The notes beneath the pieces are model-generated. The model did not search any database and was not told the DNA's origin. It saw nothing but the letters and a program-made list of their open reading frames with translations. DNA of 61,333 nucleotides, from the NCBI GenBank assembly GCA_021205385.1, contig JAJPXQ010000089.1:1-61333 (forward strand), in the 5' to 3' direction. The stretch comes from Lachnospiraceae bacterium. Lineage in GTDB: Bacteria; Bacillota; Clostridia; Lachnospirales; Lachnospiraceae. The translations under genes were made by a program, and so were the position numbers. Each line of letters begins with the position of its first letter. Positions within the stretch are counted from its first letter, which is position 1. This document shows, piece by piece, positions 17,342 to 27,029 of the stretch.

Positions 17342-18457
17342 TCATTCCGCCGCGCTCACCATTGTCTCCGCAAAGATCGCATAGCCCTTCGCGGGTTCAT
17401 TGACGAAAACGTGTGTGACGGCTCCGATGAGACGCCCGTTCTGCAGAATCGGACTTCCGGACATGCCCTGGATGACACCGCCGGTCAGTTCAAGAAGCTC
17501 CTGGTCGGTCACACGGAAGACCATGCCCTTGTTTACATCGCTCTCATTCAGCCGGATCTCCGTGATCTCTATCTCATAATCCTTCCGCTCACCTGAGACT
17601 GCACTGCGAAGGACTGCCGTTCCGGTTTCGACCTCCTGCCTGAACGCAACCTCGACCGTCTCGCTGCCAAGCTCCCCGGCCAGAATCCCGTCGGCCTCTC
17701 CAAAGATACCGGCCTGTGTATTCTGAAGAATCGTCCCGCGAACATGGCGTTCCGAGTAGGTGATCGAGCCGCTCAGCTCGCCGGGCGTGCCGCGAACGCC
17801 CTTTACAATATCAAGAATCGTCGTATCATAGAGAGAGCCGCCCGCGGCATCGAGCAGCTCACCGGTATCGGAATCCGTGATACCATGCCCAAGTGCACCA
17901 AAAGAGCCGTCCGACGTCATGTAAGTCAGCGTGCCGATACCCTGGATATCGTCCTTCACCCAGATGCCAAGCTTATAGTCGCCCGCGTCAGTCTGCACCG
18001 CATTTAAGCGCACCTTAAGCTCCTCCCCGTCGCGATTCAGCTTCAGAACCATTGTTTCCGTTTTATTCGCCTGAATACAGGCGATCAGCTCGTCCTTATC
18101 CTCCACCGGCTTCCCGTTGACTGCCAGAATATAATCGCCGGCTTTCACAATCTGCAAAGCCGGTTCGCGCAAAAGTCCATCCGCCGAGGCCACCTCCGAA
18201 GTACCGACTACATAGACGCCGCGTGTCTCAAGATAAACGCCGATCGGCACACCGCCCGGTATCACGCTCACACGCTCCACGGCCTGCACCGACACCTCTT
18301 TGAGACCCAGGTTCAGGATCTGCTCGTCGCCGTAGCCGATGCGGATCACATCGGGTACCTGTGTTTTCATATACCAGGCGCTGTATACACATAATGTCAA
18401 TATGGAAAGGATCAGAGCCAGAATCAGGCTGATCCGATAGATTCTGCGACGTCTCAT
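17342..18457 (-). CDS. spoIVB: SpoIVB sporulation signalling protease
   Basis: SpoIVB is the forespore-made serine protease that crosses into the intermembrane space and triggers pro-sigma-K processing. The 371-residue protein has an N-terminal membrane anchor (about residues 9-28), a PDZ domain (about 95-160, containing AGDYILAVNGKPVED) and an S55 protease domain. GALGHGITD (His191) and GMSGSPI (Ser333) mark the catalytic residues. It lies downstream of recN as in Bacillus and many clostridia, but spo0A does not follow. Its presence argues for a sporulating ancestor or a spore former. Transcription probably comes from a forespore promoter not recognised here. Confidence 0.95.
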   Translation of the reverse strand: MRRRRIYRISLILALILSILTLCVYSAWYMKTQVPDVIRIGYGDEQILNLGLKEVSVQAVERVSVIPGGVPIGVYLETRGVYVVGTSEVASADGLLREPALQIVKAGDYILAVNGKPVEDKDELIACIQANKTETMVLKLNRDGEELKVRLNAVQTDAGDYKLGIWVKDDIQGIGTLTYMTSDGSFGALGHGITDSDTGELLDAAGGSLYDTTILDIVKGVRGTPGELSGSITYSERHVRGTILQNTQAGIFGEADGILAGELGSETVEVAFRQEVETGTAVLRSAVSGERKDYEIEITEIRLNESDVNKGMVFRVTDQELLELTGGVIQGMSGSPILQNGRLIGAVTHVFVNEPAKGYAIFAETMVSAAE

Positions 18458-18484
18458 GCAGCCACACCTTTCACGCTTGCTGGG

Positions 18485-18512
18485 CGCCCGCGCCGAAAAG
18501 TGCGCGCGGGCG
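18485..18512. other. GC-rich hairpin between recN and spoIVB
   Basis: CGCCCGCGC pairs with GCGCGGGCG over 9 bp around a 10-nt loop in the 91-bp gap. No T run follows, so it is not a standard terminator. It could protect the recN transcript end or be a weak pause site. Confidence 0.5.
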
Positions 18513-18548
18513 TATCTGCAGGTAGTGTCTGCATGTTTGGCAGAAATG

Positions 18549-20237
18549 TTACTGGAAAGTCTTTCCTTTGAACTGCTCTGCCAGCAGTTTCATCTCACGG
18601 GCGTTATCGCGCACCGCGTCGGTGATCTCGGCTCCTCCCAGAATGCGGGCGAGCTCCTCCGTCACTTCATCACCCGCAAGAAGCCGGATATGCGTCGCGG
18701 TACCGCCGCCTTCCGCGTTCTTTTCAATCAGATAATGGCTGTCCGCCATCGCCGCGATCTGCGCCAGGTGGGTGATACAGATGACCTGGCGATTGCGGCC
18801 GATTGCCGCCAGCTTTTCGGAAACCCTCTGGGCAGTCCGGCCGCTGATTCCGGCGTCAATCTCATCAAAGACGACGGTGTCGATCGCATCTTGGTCAGCC
18901 AGTACGGTCTTGATCGCAAGCATGACGCGCGAAAGCTCTCCACCAGATGCGATCCTGGCAAGCGGCATCAGCTCCTCTCCCGGATTGGTGGAAATCAGGA
19001 ATTCCACATCGTCCCAGCCAAGGGCCGAAGGCTCGCCAGTCTCCTTCACTGCAATTTCAAAACTTACATCGAGAAAATTAAGTTCTTTGAGCTCCTTGAT
19101 CATCCGCCCGGAAAGTTCCTGCGCTGCCTGTGTACGGATTTCGTGCACTGTCTTACAATTGACATCAAGTTTCTTCTTCGCCTGCGTATAGCTCTCCTCA
19201 AGCTCGCTCCTGCGCTGTTCGATGTTCTGAAGAAAGTCGAGACGCTCCTGTTTCTCCTTCGCGGACGCGAAGATAGCTGCTACCGTGCGGCCATATTTCG
19301 CCTTCAGGTGGTTGATCAGGTTCAGGCGCTCTTCTGTCTCATGAAAATCCTGCTCGGAGAATTCCATCGACTCCATGTACTGCGAAAGCTCCCGGCCAAA
19401 ATCCGCCAGAAGCGCGTCGACTTCACCCAGCTGCTCCGCGAGCGAAGCCAGTTCCTCATCATATTGCAGAGCCGTGTTCAGCTCCTTACAGGCCCGCCCG
19501 GTCAATTCGGAAGCGCTGCCTTCATCTTCCTCACAGAGCTGCCTCACGATTCCCAGTGATTCCATAATCCGACGGCTGTTCACCATGCGCCGGTAAGTCT
19601 GTTCGAGCATTTCGTCCTCGCCGTCCGCGAGGTGAGCCTCCTCAATCTCCTGGATCTCATATGTGAGCAGAGACTGCTCACGCAGACGCTCCGCCTCATC
19701 AAGACCGGTCTGGTCGAGTGATTTTCTCAGTGCACGGCATTCGTCCCAGCTCTCTTTCAGGGTTTTCAGGCAGGGCGAGAGGCGCTCGCCGGCATAGAGA
19801 TCGAGGATCTCGAGATGTTTTTTCTTGTTTAACAGGGATTGATGCTCGTGCTGGCCATGAATATCGATCAGAAGTGAAGAAACTTCGCGAAGCGTTGAAG
19901 CGCTTACCGTCTCCCCGTTCAGGCGGCAGACACTGCGGTTTCCGGACAGCCTGCGCGACAGAATGACCTGTCCGTCCTCTGCGGGAATGTCGAGCTTCTC
20001 CAGCTTTTTCAGAAGCTCCGGCCGATCTGTGGTAAAAATGAGCTCCGCGAGTGCGTAGTCCGCTCCTTCGCGCAGCCTCTGACGCGAGACTTTTCCGCCG
20101 AGCGCCATCGTCATTCCGCCAAGCAGCAGCGATTTGCCTGCGCCGGTCTCGCCGGTCAGAATGTTAAGTCCCCCCGAAAAGTCGATCTCGGCCTCCCGGA
20201 TCAGGGCAAGGTTCTTTACATGAAGCTGAAGCAGCAT
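18549..20237 (-). CDS. recN: DNA repair protein RecN
   Basis: RecN is an SMC-like ATPase that acts early at double-strand breaks. The 562-residue protein has Walker A GETGAGKSLLL at about residue 29, a central coiled-coil region (about 150-360), and the C-terminal signature ARIASGGELSRVMLAIK with Walker B DTVVFDEIDAGISG. The length is normal. It follows argR by 3 bp (ArgR stop, RecN RBS GGAGG), the arrangement found across Firmicutes. Confidence 0.97.
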   Translation of the reverse strand: MLLQLHVKNLALIREAEIDFSGGLNILTGETGAGKSLLLGGMTMALGGKVSRQRLREGADYALAELIFTTDRPELLKKLEKLDIPAEDGQVILSRRLSGNRSVCRLNGETVSASTLREVSSLLIDIHGQHEHQSLLNKKKHLEILDLYAGERLSPCLKTLKESWDECRALRKSLDQTGLDEAERLREQSLLTYEIQEIEEAHLADGEDEMLEQTYRRMVNSRRIMESLGIVRQLCEEDEGSASELTGRACKELNTALQYDEELASLAEQLGEVDALLADFGRELSQYMESMEFSEQDFHETEERLNLINHLKAKYGRTVAAIFASAKEKQERLDFLQNIEQRRSELEESYTQAKKKLDVNCKTVHEIRTQAAQELSGRMIKELKELNFLDVSFEIAVKETGEPSALGWDDVEFLISTNPGEELMPLARIASGGELSRVMLAIKTVLADQDAIDTVVFDEIDAGISGRTAQRVSEKLAAIGRNRQVICITHLAQIAAMADSHYLIEKNAEGGGTATHIRLLAGDEVTEELARILGGAEITDAVRDNAREMKLLAEQFKGKTFQ

Positions 20238-20240
20238 AGG

Positions 20241-20693
20241 TCATTCCTCCACGATTTTCCTCAGTTCCTCCATCAAAAGCGGCGCGGCCTCCATCGTACG
20301 GACAGCGCAGAAGATCGTATCATCCCCCGCAATGCAGCCGACGACTTCGGCGAGTCCGAGATTGTCGAGCGCGGTCGCGGCGGCCATCGCCATACCGGAC
20401 ACCGTCTTGATGACGAGAAGGTTTCCCGCATAATCAACAGACACATAGGCTTCCTTAAGAACGCCTACATACTTCTCCGCCAGATGCCGTTCGGAACCGC
20501 TCACCGCCGCATATTTCTGCCGGCCATTCTGATCCGGTATCTTGGAAAGCTTGAGGCTGCGAATATCGCGCGACACCGTCGCCTGCGTTGCCGGGAAACC
20601 AGCATCCCGCAAACGATCTGCCAGTTCCTCCTGCGTCTCGATATCATATTTTCCGATCAGCTCAATGATCTTCTCATGACGTTCTTGTCTCAT
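20241..20693 (-). CDS. argR: Arginine repressor ArgR
   Basis: ArgR is the hexameric arginine-responsive regulator of arginine synthesis and breakdown. The 150-residue protein shows the winged-helix N-terminus with TQEELADRLRDAGFPATQATVSRDIRSL and a C-terminal arginine-binding and oligomerisation domain with GCIAGDDTIFCAVR. It sits between nadK and recN, its usual place in this group. GGAGGAG precedes the ATG. Confidence 0.97.
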   Translation of the reverse strand: MRQERHEKIIELIGKYDIETQEELADRLRDAGFPATQATVSRDIRSLKLSKIPDQNGRQKYAAVSGSERHLAEKYVGVLKEAYVSVDYAGNLLVIKTVSGMAMAAATALDNLGLAEVVGCIAGDDTIFCAVRTMEAAPLLMEELRKIVEE

Positions 20694-20715
20694 GAATTCT
20701 CCTCCATCTGCGCCG

Positions 20716-21567
20716 TTACTGTCGGCTCAGCTTATCGCGCAGCACCTCCAGGAAGCTGACCTGACTGATTTTCAGGATTTTCGTGATGCGCGGGGACTTT
20801 CCGATCTCTACATAATCCCCCGTCCGCATCCGTACATAGTGATCTCCGTCAAAAGTCACAAAGGCCTCATCATCGCCGCCGCGCCGTCCCTTTCCTATCT
20901 GTATCCGGATCTGATCGTCGCCGGAAAACACGATGCTCCTCGAATTCAGAGTATGCGGACAGATCGGCGTCAGAATCAGCATGGAAGCGGTCGGAGACAC
21001 GATTGGCCCGCCTGCGGAGAGACTGTAGCCTGTAGAACCGGTCGGCGTTGAGACAATCAGACCGTCCGCTGTGAAAGAATTCAGATATTCACCATTCACG
21101 TAGACCTCGTAATCGATCACGCGCAACGTTCCCATGCGATTCAGCACGATGTCATTGAGGGCGATATCCCGCTCGGTAATTTCTCCGTTCACACAGACAT
21201 TTCCGCTGAGCATCATGCGGTTTTCCACTGTGTACTCCCCCGCGATCAGCCGGTCAAGCGCATCGCCGAGGCCGTGCAGTTCAATCTCCGCCAGATAACC
21301 GAGATGCCCGAGGTTGACGCCGAGAAACGGAATGTTCCGATCGGACAGATTCCTTGCGGCGCGCAGCAGCGTACCGTCGCCGCCGAGCACAAGAATCCCG
21401 TCCACGTCGCTGCCGATCGGCGGCTCGTAATCCTTCGCTGCACCGGATTCCCCTCTCGTACGGATCAGGCAGCGCTGGCCGTGTGCGGTCAGGTAATCCG
21501 CAATCTCACCGGAGAGTTTCCGGCTTTCCTCCTTATCACTGTTCGCAATAATATAAAATGTTTTCAT
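20716..21567 (-). CDS. nadK: NAD kinase
   Basis: NadK phosphorylates NAD to NADP. The 283-residue protein carries the diacylglycerol kinase-like GGDGTLLRAARN motif and the second NAD kinase signature TPTGSTGYSLSAGGPIV. The start at 21567 (MKTFYIIANSDKEE) is 4 bp after the tlyA stop; a longer frame to 21633 would overlap tlyA. It is in the tlyA-nadK-argR-recN order common in clostridia. Confidence 0.95.
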   Translation of the reverse strand: MKTFYIIANSDKEESRKLSGEIADYLTAHGQRCLIRTRGESGAAKDYEPPIGSDVDGILVLGGDGTLLRAARNLSDRNIPFLGVNLGHLGYLAEIELHGLGDALDRLIAGEYTVENRMMLSGNVCVNGEITERDIALNDIVLNRMGTLRVIDYEVYVNGEYLNSFTADGLIVSTPTGSTGYSLSAGGPIVSPTASMLILTPICPHTLNSRSIVFSGDDQIRIQIGKGRRGGDDEAFVTFDGDHYVRMRTGDYVEIGKSPRITKILKISQVSFLEVLRDKLSRQ

Positions 21568-21571
21568 AAGA

Positions 21572-22384
21572 TCAGTCGAGCGTCTTATGCGCCAGCTCCA
21601 CGACCTCCAACGGGTCGATAAACGGGGATGCACAGACGCTGTCCTCCTCCTGATTTTCCAGATGAAGCAGATACTCTATATTTCCCTCCGGCCCTTTTAT
21701 CGGTGAAAAATCCAGCGCCAGAATCCGAAAACCCATCTCCACGGCAAAGTCCATGATCCCGCGGGCGACCTGCAGATGTACGGCCGGATCGCGCACAACG
21801 CCTTTTTTCCCTACCTGCTCCCGCCCCGCCTCAAACTGCGGTTTGATCAGGGCGACAACCTGTCCGTCCGGCGCCAGCAGCGCCTTCACAGGGCCAAGTA
21901 CCTTTTTAAGTGAAATAAAAGCTACATCGATCGAAGCAAATCCAATCGGCTCCGGAATGTCCTCACGCGTGACATAACGGATATTTGTCCGTTCCATACA
22001 GACTACGCGCGCATCCTGCCTGAGTTTCCAGGCGAGCTGCCCGGTCCCGACGTCCACCGCCCAGACCTTCGCCGCGCCATTCTGCAGCATGCAGTCGGTA
22101 AAACCGCCCGTCGACGAACCGACATCCATACAGATCTTTCCTTCCACGGACAGATCAAAATTCGCCAGCGCCTTTTCCAGCTTCAACCCGCCGCGGCTCA
22201 CATATTTCAGGGGAGAGCCCTTGACTTCGATCTTTACCCGCTCTGAAAAGGAGGCTCCCGCCTTATCTTCCCGCTGTCCGTCCACAAATACATTTCCGGA
22301 CATGATGACGGCCTTCGCCTTCTCCCGCGATTCAGCGAGCCCTCTCTCCACCAGCAGTACATCCAGTCTCGTCTTCGGCATCAT
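21572..22384 (-). CDS. tlyA: TlyA family rRNA 2'-O-methyltransferase
   Basis: TlyA enzymes methylate ribosomal RNA ribose (known for capreomycin sensitivity in Mycobacterium) and were earlier called hemolysins. An N-terminal S4 RNA-binding domain (RLDVLLVERGLAESREKAKAVI) is followed by a Rossmann methyltransferase with the SAM motif MDVGSSTGGFTDCML. Length is 270 residues. The ATG overlaps the dxs stop (ATGA), so the two are translationally coupled. Confidence 0.93.
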   Translation of the reverse strand: MMPKTRLDVLLVERGLAESREKAKAVIMSGNVFVDGQREDKAGASFSERVKIEVKGSPLKYVSRGGLKLEKALANFDLSVEGKICMDVGSSTGGFTDCMLQNGAAKVWAVDVGTGQLAWKLRQDARVVCMERTNIRYVTREDIPEPIGFASIDVAFISLKKVLGPVKALLAPDGQVVALIKPQFEAGREQVGKKGVVRDPAVHLQVARGIMDFAVEMGFRILALDFSPIKGPEGNIEYLLHLENQEEDSVCASPFIDPLEVVELAHKTLD

Positions 22385-24276
22385 GCGCCTCCCTTCGGCA
22401 CATCCCGGCGCGCCAGGCAGGCAATGTAACGCTCCACCACACGTTTATACACTGACTGTGCGTCGATTCCTGCGTCCTCGTACAGAAGTTCCACACTGCC
22501 GTGCTCGACATAGGCGTCCGGCAGCGCAATGTTCAGCACCTCCATACCCGGTAGCCGCTCCTGCACGTAATCGCGCACTTTTTCTCCATAACCGCCGCTT
22601 AAGACATTTTCCTCCAGCGTCACGAACAGCCTATGATCCGCTGACAGCATTTTCAGGGTCTCCGTGTCGATCGGCTTCACAAAGCGCGCATTCACGAGCG
22701 TACAACTGTAACCGGTCCCTTTCAGAAGATGCCGCACCTCCACCGCCGTCTTCACCATACTGCCTACTGCAAGGAGAGCGATATCTTCCTCCTCGTAAAG
22801 GACCTCGCTCTTTCCATATGCAATCGGTTTCCGAAAATCCTTCAGACCGTCCCAGGCCTCGCCCCTCGGATAACGCAGAGCGATCGGTCCGTCGAACTCC
22901 ACCGCGAATTTCAGCATATCGGACAGCTCCCACTTGTTTTTCGGCGCCATGATATGCATATTCGGAATGCTTGACAGATAGGACAGATCGAAGATGCCCT
23001 GATGCGTCTCGCCGTCGCTGCCGACAAGCCCTGCGCGGTCGATCGCAAACACAACCGGCAGATTCTGAATACAGACATCGTGCAGCACCTGATCATAAGC
23101 CCTCTGCAGGAAGGAAGAATAGACCGCAAAGACCGGCCGCATACCTCCCGCCGCAAGTCCTGCGGCGAAAGTAACCGCATGCTCCTCCGCGATGCCAACA
23201 TCAAAGAAACGCTCCGGGTAGAGATTTTTGAAACGTTTCAGACCCGTGCCGTCCGGCATGGCCGCCGTGATCGCCACAACCTTCTCATTTCGCTTTCCGA
23301 GCTTCACCATGCAGGTCGAGAACACATCCTGGTAATTCGCCTTCTTCTGTTTCTGCGCAGGCAGGCCCGTCTCGATCACAAAGGGCGCTGTCCCGTGAAA
23401 TCTCGCCGGATGGCGCTCCGCCGGCTCATAGCCCTTGCCCTTCTTTGTCAGGACATGGATCAGCACCGGCCCCTGGAAACGCTTCGCCTGCCGGAACACA
23501 TCGCACATCCGGCCGATATCATGCCCGTCTACCGGACCGAGGTAAATAATCCCCATATTCTCAAAGAGCATGCCGGGAATGATGAGCTGCTTGATACCGC
23601 TCTTGGTCTTTTTCAGTCGGTCCGCCATACGTCTGCCGCCCGGGATGCGGTTCAGAGACTGCTCGACGCCGCTCTTGAAGCTCGTATAACCCTGGTTCGT
23701 GCGCAGGCCGCTTAAGTATTCCGACATACCGCCAACATTCTCCGCGATCGACATCTCATTGTCATTCAGCACAATAATAAAATTCTTTTTCAGACGGGAG
23801 GCATTGTTCAGCGCTTCGTAGGCCATGCCACCGGTCAGCGCACCGTCCCCGATGACGGAAACGACATAACCGTCACCGCCCTGCAGGTCGCGCGCCGCCA
23901 CGAGACCAATCCCCGCAGAAATGGAGGTCGAGCTGTGACCGGTGTCAAAGCAGTCGCAATCGCTCTCCTTCCTCTTCGGAAATCCGCTCATACCGCCGTA
24001 TTTTCGCAGTTCGTCAAAGCCCGCCTTGCGGCCTGTCAACAGCTTATGTGTGTAGGACTGATGTCCGACATCCCACACAATCTTGTCTTTCGGGAGATCA
24101 AAACTCAGGTGAAGCGCCATGGTCAGCTCCACAACGCCGAGATTGGACGCGAGATGCCCGCCCGTCCGGCTGATCTTCTCGATCAGAAACGCACGGATCT
24201 CCTCCGCCAGAACCGGATATTCCTCCGGGGAAATTTTTTTGATATCGCCTGTCTGATTGATTTTCTCAAGAACCAT
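22381..24276 (-). CDS. dxs: 1-deoxy-D-xylulose-5-phosphate synthase
   Basis: Dxs joins pyruvate and glyceraldehyde-3-phosphate with thiamine diphosphate, the entry to the MEP isoprenoid pathway. The 631-residue sequence has HQSYTHKLLTGR near the N-terminus, the thiamine diphosphate motif GDGALTGGMAYEALNN, and the transketolase-like central domain with DVGIAEEHAVTFAAGLA and DRAGLVGSDGETHQG. It is 10 bp downstream of ispA and overlaps tlyA, so isoprenoid chain start and elongation are co-expressed. Confidence 0.97.
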   Translation of the reverse strand: MVLEKINQTGDIKKISPEEYPVLAEEIRAFLIEKISRTGGHLASNLGVVELTMALHLSFDLPKDKIVWDVGHQSYTHKLLTGRKAGFDELRKYGGMSGFPKRKESDCDCFDTGHSSTSISAGIGLVAARDLQGGDGYVVSVIGDGALTGGMAYEALNNASRLKKNFIIVLNDNEMSIAENVGGMSEYLSGLRTNQGYTSFKSGVEQSLNRIPGGRRMADRLKKTKSGIKQLIIPGMLFENMGIIYLGPVDGHDIGRMCDVFRQAKRFQGPVLIHVLTKKGKGYEPAERHPARFHGTAPFVIETGLPAQKQKKANYQDVFSTCMVKLGKRNEKVVAITAAMPDGTGLKRFKNLYPERFFDVGIAEEHAVTFAAGLAAGGMRPVFAVYSSFLQRAYDQVLHDVCIQNLPVVFAIDRAGLVGSDGETHQGIFDLSYLSSIPNMHIMAPKNKWELSDMLKFAVEFDGPIALRYPRGEAWDGLKDFRKPIAYGKSEVLYEEEDIALLAVGSMVKTAVEVRHLLKGTGYSCTLVNARFVKPIDTETLKMLSADHRLFVTLEENVLSGGYGEKVRDYVQERLPGMEVLNIALPDAYVEHGSVELLYEDAGIDAQSVYKRVVERYIACLARRDVPKGGA

Positions 24277-24286
24277 GGTTGGCCGC

Positions 24287-25174
24287 CTACTTTTCTCTGT
24301 AGATTAAGGACTTTATCAGCTCAGTCAGAAATTCATTTTTATAAGGAAGCGCCGCAAGACGCGCGATCGCGCGCGCTGAGATCTCCTCCACATCGCGGCT
24401 CGCCTGCGTGAGGCCATGCAGCGTCACATAGGTCGTCTTTTCATTTCGCTCGTCGCTGTGAATCGGCTTGCCAAGCTGTTCGAGCGTACTCGTCACATCC
24501 AGGATATCGTCACGGATCTGGAACGCAAGGCCAACGTCAGAAGCAATCTTTTCCACCTCGCCCAGCTCCTCGTCGGAGGCTCCCGCCAGCACCGCGCCGA
24601 TCATCATCGAGGCCTCCAGCAGCGCGCCGGTCTTCAGCTCATAGATGAAATCGAGCGTCTTCTGGTCGACCGCGTGTCCGGTGGAGAGCACGTCAACCGT
24701 CTGTCCGCCGATCATGCCGTAGATCCCCGCCTTTCGCGCCAGGATCTGCAATGCTCTGGCTGTACGCTTTGGATCGCCCTCCCGGTCAAAAGCCGAAGCG
24801 GCCGTCTCAAACGCGTAATTCAGAAGACCGTCGCCCGCCAGCACGCCCATCGCGTGTCCGTACTTCGCATGGGTCGTGAGTTTCCCGCGGCGATACTGAT
24901 CGTTGTCCATGGCCGGAAGATCGTCGTGAACGAGCGAATAGGTATGAATCATCTCGATCGCGGCCATAAAGCACTCGATGACATCGCCCTGCCCGCCGAA
25001 GAGACGAAAGGTCTCATCCATCAGAATCGGCCGCAGCCGCTTGCCTCCGGCGAGCACGCTGTAATTCATGGCCTCCATGATCTCCTTCTGCATGCCGGAC
25101 TTCTCCGGGAGAAATTTCCGTAAAATCTCCTCCACGCGGGCGGTCTTCTCCTTTAACTCTGTGCTGCCTCCCAT
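24287..25174 (-). CDS. ispA: Polyprenyl (farnesyl/geranyl) diphosphate synthase
   Basis: This trans-prenyltransferase condenses isopentenyl diphosphate with allylic diphosphates, giving farnesyl diphosphate for undecaprenyl phosphate. The first aspartate-rich motif is DDLPAMD and the second DDILD; GKRLRP binds diphosphate. The 295-residue length is typical of IspA. The gene overlaps the 3' end of xseB by 22 bp, with GGGGAGG inside xseB as its ribosome binding site. Exact product length cannot be fixed from sequence. Confidence 0.94.
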   Translation of the reverse strand: MGGSTELKEKTARVEEILRKFLPEKSGMQKEIMEAMNYSVLAGGKRLRPILMDETFRLFGGQGDVIECFMAAIEMIHTYSLVHDDLPAMDNDQYRRGKLTTHAKYGHAMGVLAGDGLLNYAFETAASAFDREGDPKRTARALQILARKAGIYGMIGGQTVDVLSTGHAVDQKTLDFIYELKTGALLEASMMIGAVLAGASDEELGEVEKIASDVGLAFQIRDDILDVTSTLEQLGKPIHSDERNEKTTYVTLHGLTQASRDVEEISARAIARLAALPYKNEFLTELIKSLIYREK

Positions 25175-25383
25175 ACGTCCTCCCCTTCCTGTGCAAGAAT
25201 CTTCATCTGTTTTTCCACATGCTCAATATTTTCATTGCACAATTTCAGAAGCTCCATACCTTCCTTATAGAGTGCAAAGGAATCCTCCAGAGAGACATCC
25301 CTGTCCTGAAGCTTTTTCAGGATCTCATCAATCTGTGATAAAGCCTTTTCAAGATTGAATTTTTCCTCCTGTGTCTGTTCCAT
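25153..25383 (-). CDS. xseB: Exodeoxyribonuclease VII small subunit
   Basis: XseB is the small helical subunit of exonuclease VII, which degrades single-stranded DNA. The 76-residue protein starts MEQTQEEKFNLEKALSQIDEIL and shows the family LEDSFALYKEGMELLK stretch. I chose the ATG at 25383 because upstream extension (to 25434) lies within xseA. It sits between xseA and ispA and overlaps the latter. Confidence 0.93.
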   Translation of the reverse strand: MEQTQEEKFNLEKALSQIDEILKKLQDRDVSLEDSFALYKEGMELLKLCNENIEHVEKQMKILAQEGEDVWEAAQS

Positions 25384-25396
25384 CCTGCTCTCCTCC

Positions 25397-26602
25397 TCAC
25401 TCCGGCAGCGCGGACTCCACACGCGCCCGGACAACGCCGTCCGTCACACGGATACGAAGCTGCGACCCCTCCTGCACCTGGGAAATGCTGCGCAGCGCGC
25501 TCCCTGACTCCGTCTGCGTATACGAGTAACCCTGCTGCAGACGCAGCAGCGGTGAACAACCCTCCAGAAGTCCCGCGAGCCGTTCCATTCTGTGACGGCG
25601 ATCCGCCGTCTTCATCTCCATCGCGTAACCGAGATCTTTCTGCAGCGCGGACACCCGGGTTCGCCTTTCCCGGATCTGATCGGCCGGACTCTCCCGGTCA
25701 AAACGCAGGGCGCGATCCTCCAGCGCGTTTTTCAGATTCATAATCTTCTGCTCCATCCGGTCCGTCAGCTGACAGCCGAAAAGCTCCAGTCCTTCCATCA
25801 GCTGCCGGTAGTCCGCTACCGCCAGCTCCGCCGCCGCGGATGGGGTCGGCGCCCGAAGATCCGCGACATAATCCGCAATCGTCGTGTCCGTCTCATGTCC
25901 CACCGCTGAGATCACCGGAGTGGAACAGGCAAAAATAGCGCGCGCCACCGCCTCTTCATTGAAAGCCCAAAGATCCTCGATCGAACCTCCGCCGCGGCCC
26001 ACAATCATCACATCCACACCGCGCGCATCCAGGCGCCGGATTGCACGCACGATACTGTCCGCCGCTCCCTCTCCCTGTACCTGCGCGGGACTTAAGATCA
26101 ACTGTACATATGGATTTCTTCGATGGGCGATATTCATGATATCGCGGATCGCCGCCCCGGTGGGTGCGGTCACAATACCGACCGTTCTGCTGTAGAAAGG
26201 GATCGGTTTTTTGAACTGCTCATCAAACATGCCCATCTCAAGCAGTTCTTTCTTGAGCTGTTCAAACCTGAGATAAAGCGCGCCCTCCCCATCCAGTGTG
26301 ATCTGTTTTGCATAGAGCTGATACTGGCCGGTTCGCTCAAAGACACGCACCGCGCCGAGCGCGATCACTTTCTGCCCGTCCTGCATACGAAACGGCAGGC
26401 CGCTCCTGCGGTCGCCGGCAAACATAACGCAGGCGATGGCTCCGCTCTCATCCTTCAGGGAAAAATAGATATGGCCGGACGTATGGTATTTGCAATTGGA
26501 CACCTCGCCCTTCACATAGATCTGCCGCAGCATGAAATCCTGGGCGAACATGTTTTTAATGTACTGGTTTACCTGCGAAACGGTGTACATATTTCTGGCC
26601 AT
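25397..26602 (-). CDS. xseA: Exodeoxyribonuclease VII large subunit
   Basis: XseA is the catalytic subunit of exonuclease VII. The N-terminal OB fold (YVKGEVSNCKYHTSGHIYFSLKDE) binds single-stranded DNA. The nuclease core includes SPAQVQGEGAADSIVRAI, VGRGGGSIEDLWAFNEE and SAVGHETDTTIADYVADLRAPTPSAAAE. The length of 401 residues is normal. It follows nusB by 2 bp and precedes xseB. Confidence 0.96.
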   Translation of the reverse strand: MARNMYTVSQVNQYIKNMFAQDFMLRQIYVKGEVSNCKYHTSGHIYFSLKDESGAIACVMFAGDRRSGLPFRMQDGQKVIALGAVRVFERTGQYQLYAKQITLDGEGALYLRFEQLKKELLEMGMFDEQFKKPIPFYSRTVGIVTAPTGAAIRDIMNIAHRRNPYVQLILSPAQVQGEGAADSIVRAIRRLDARGVDVMIVGRGGGSIEDLWAFNEEAVARAIFACSTPVISAVGHETDTTIADYVADLRAPTPSAAAELAVADYRQLMEGLELFGCQLTDRMEQKIMNLKNALEDRALRFDRESPADQIRERRTRVSALQKDLGYAMEMKTADRRHRMERLAGLLEGCSPLLRLQQGYSYTQTESGSALRSISQVQEGSQLRIRVTDGVVRARVESALPE

Positions 26603-26604
26603 GG

Positions 26605-27018
26605 CTATTCCTTCTGTGCGAGCTTCGCGAGCACGCCGTTGATGAAGGCCGGTGACTCGTCCCCTCCATATTTCTTGGAGAGTTCGACCGCTTCGTTGAT
26701 CGCGACCTTCTCCGGAATATCCTCATCATACTTCATCTCGAACAATGCCAACCGGAGGATCGTCAGATCGACGCGGCCCATGCGCACGGTCTTCCATTTC
26801 TCGGACACCTCGTCAATCAGAGCGTCGATCTCGGGAATCCGCTCCGCGATCCTCTCATATTTTCCGGAAATATAAGCCTCATCCTCCGGGCTCACCTCGG
26901 TCTCTTCTTTCATATCCTCGACAAACAGGCCGACCTGCTCCGGCATTTCTCCCTGTTCATTGAACTCTACTCGAAAGAGGAGCTGAAAAATGTGCTCCCG
27001 CAGTTCTCGTCTTTTCAT
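26605..27018 (-). CDS. nusB: Transcription antitermination factor NusB
   Basis: NusB with S10 binds boxA RNA and supports antitermination, chiefly on rRNA operons. The 137-residue all-helical protein has the usual [13 protein letters not shown] start and the [18 protein letters not shown] end. I prefer the second ATG (27018), 6 nt after GGAGG, over the first (27024), which directly abuts it. An intrinsic terminator ends exactly where the ribosome binding site begins, so transcription from asp23 must read through it. Confidence 0.94.
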   Translation of the reverse strand: MKRRELREHIFQLLFRVEFNEQGEMPEQVGLFVEDMKEETEVSPEDEAYISGKYERIAERIPEIDALIDEVSEKWKTVRMGRVDLTILRLALFEMKYDEDIPEKVAINEAVELSKKYGGDESPAFINGVLAKLAQKE

Positions 27019-27029
27019 CTTCATCCTCC

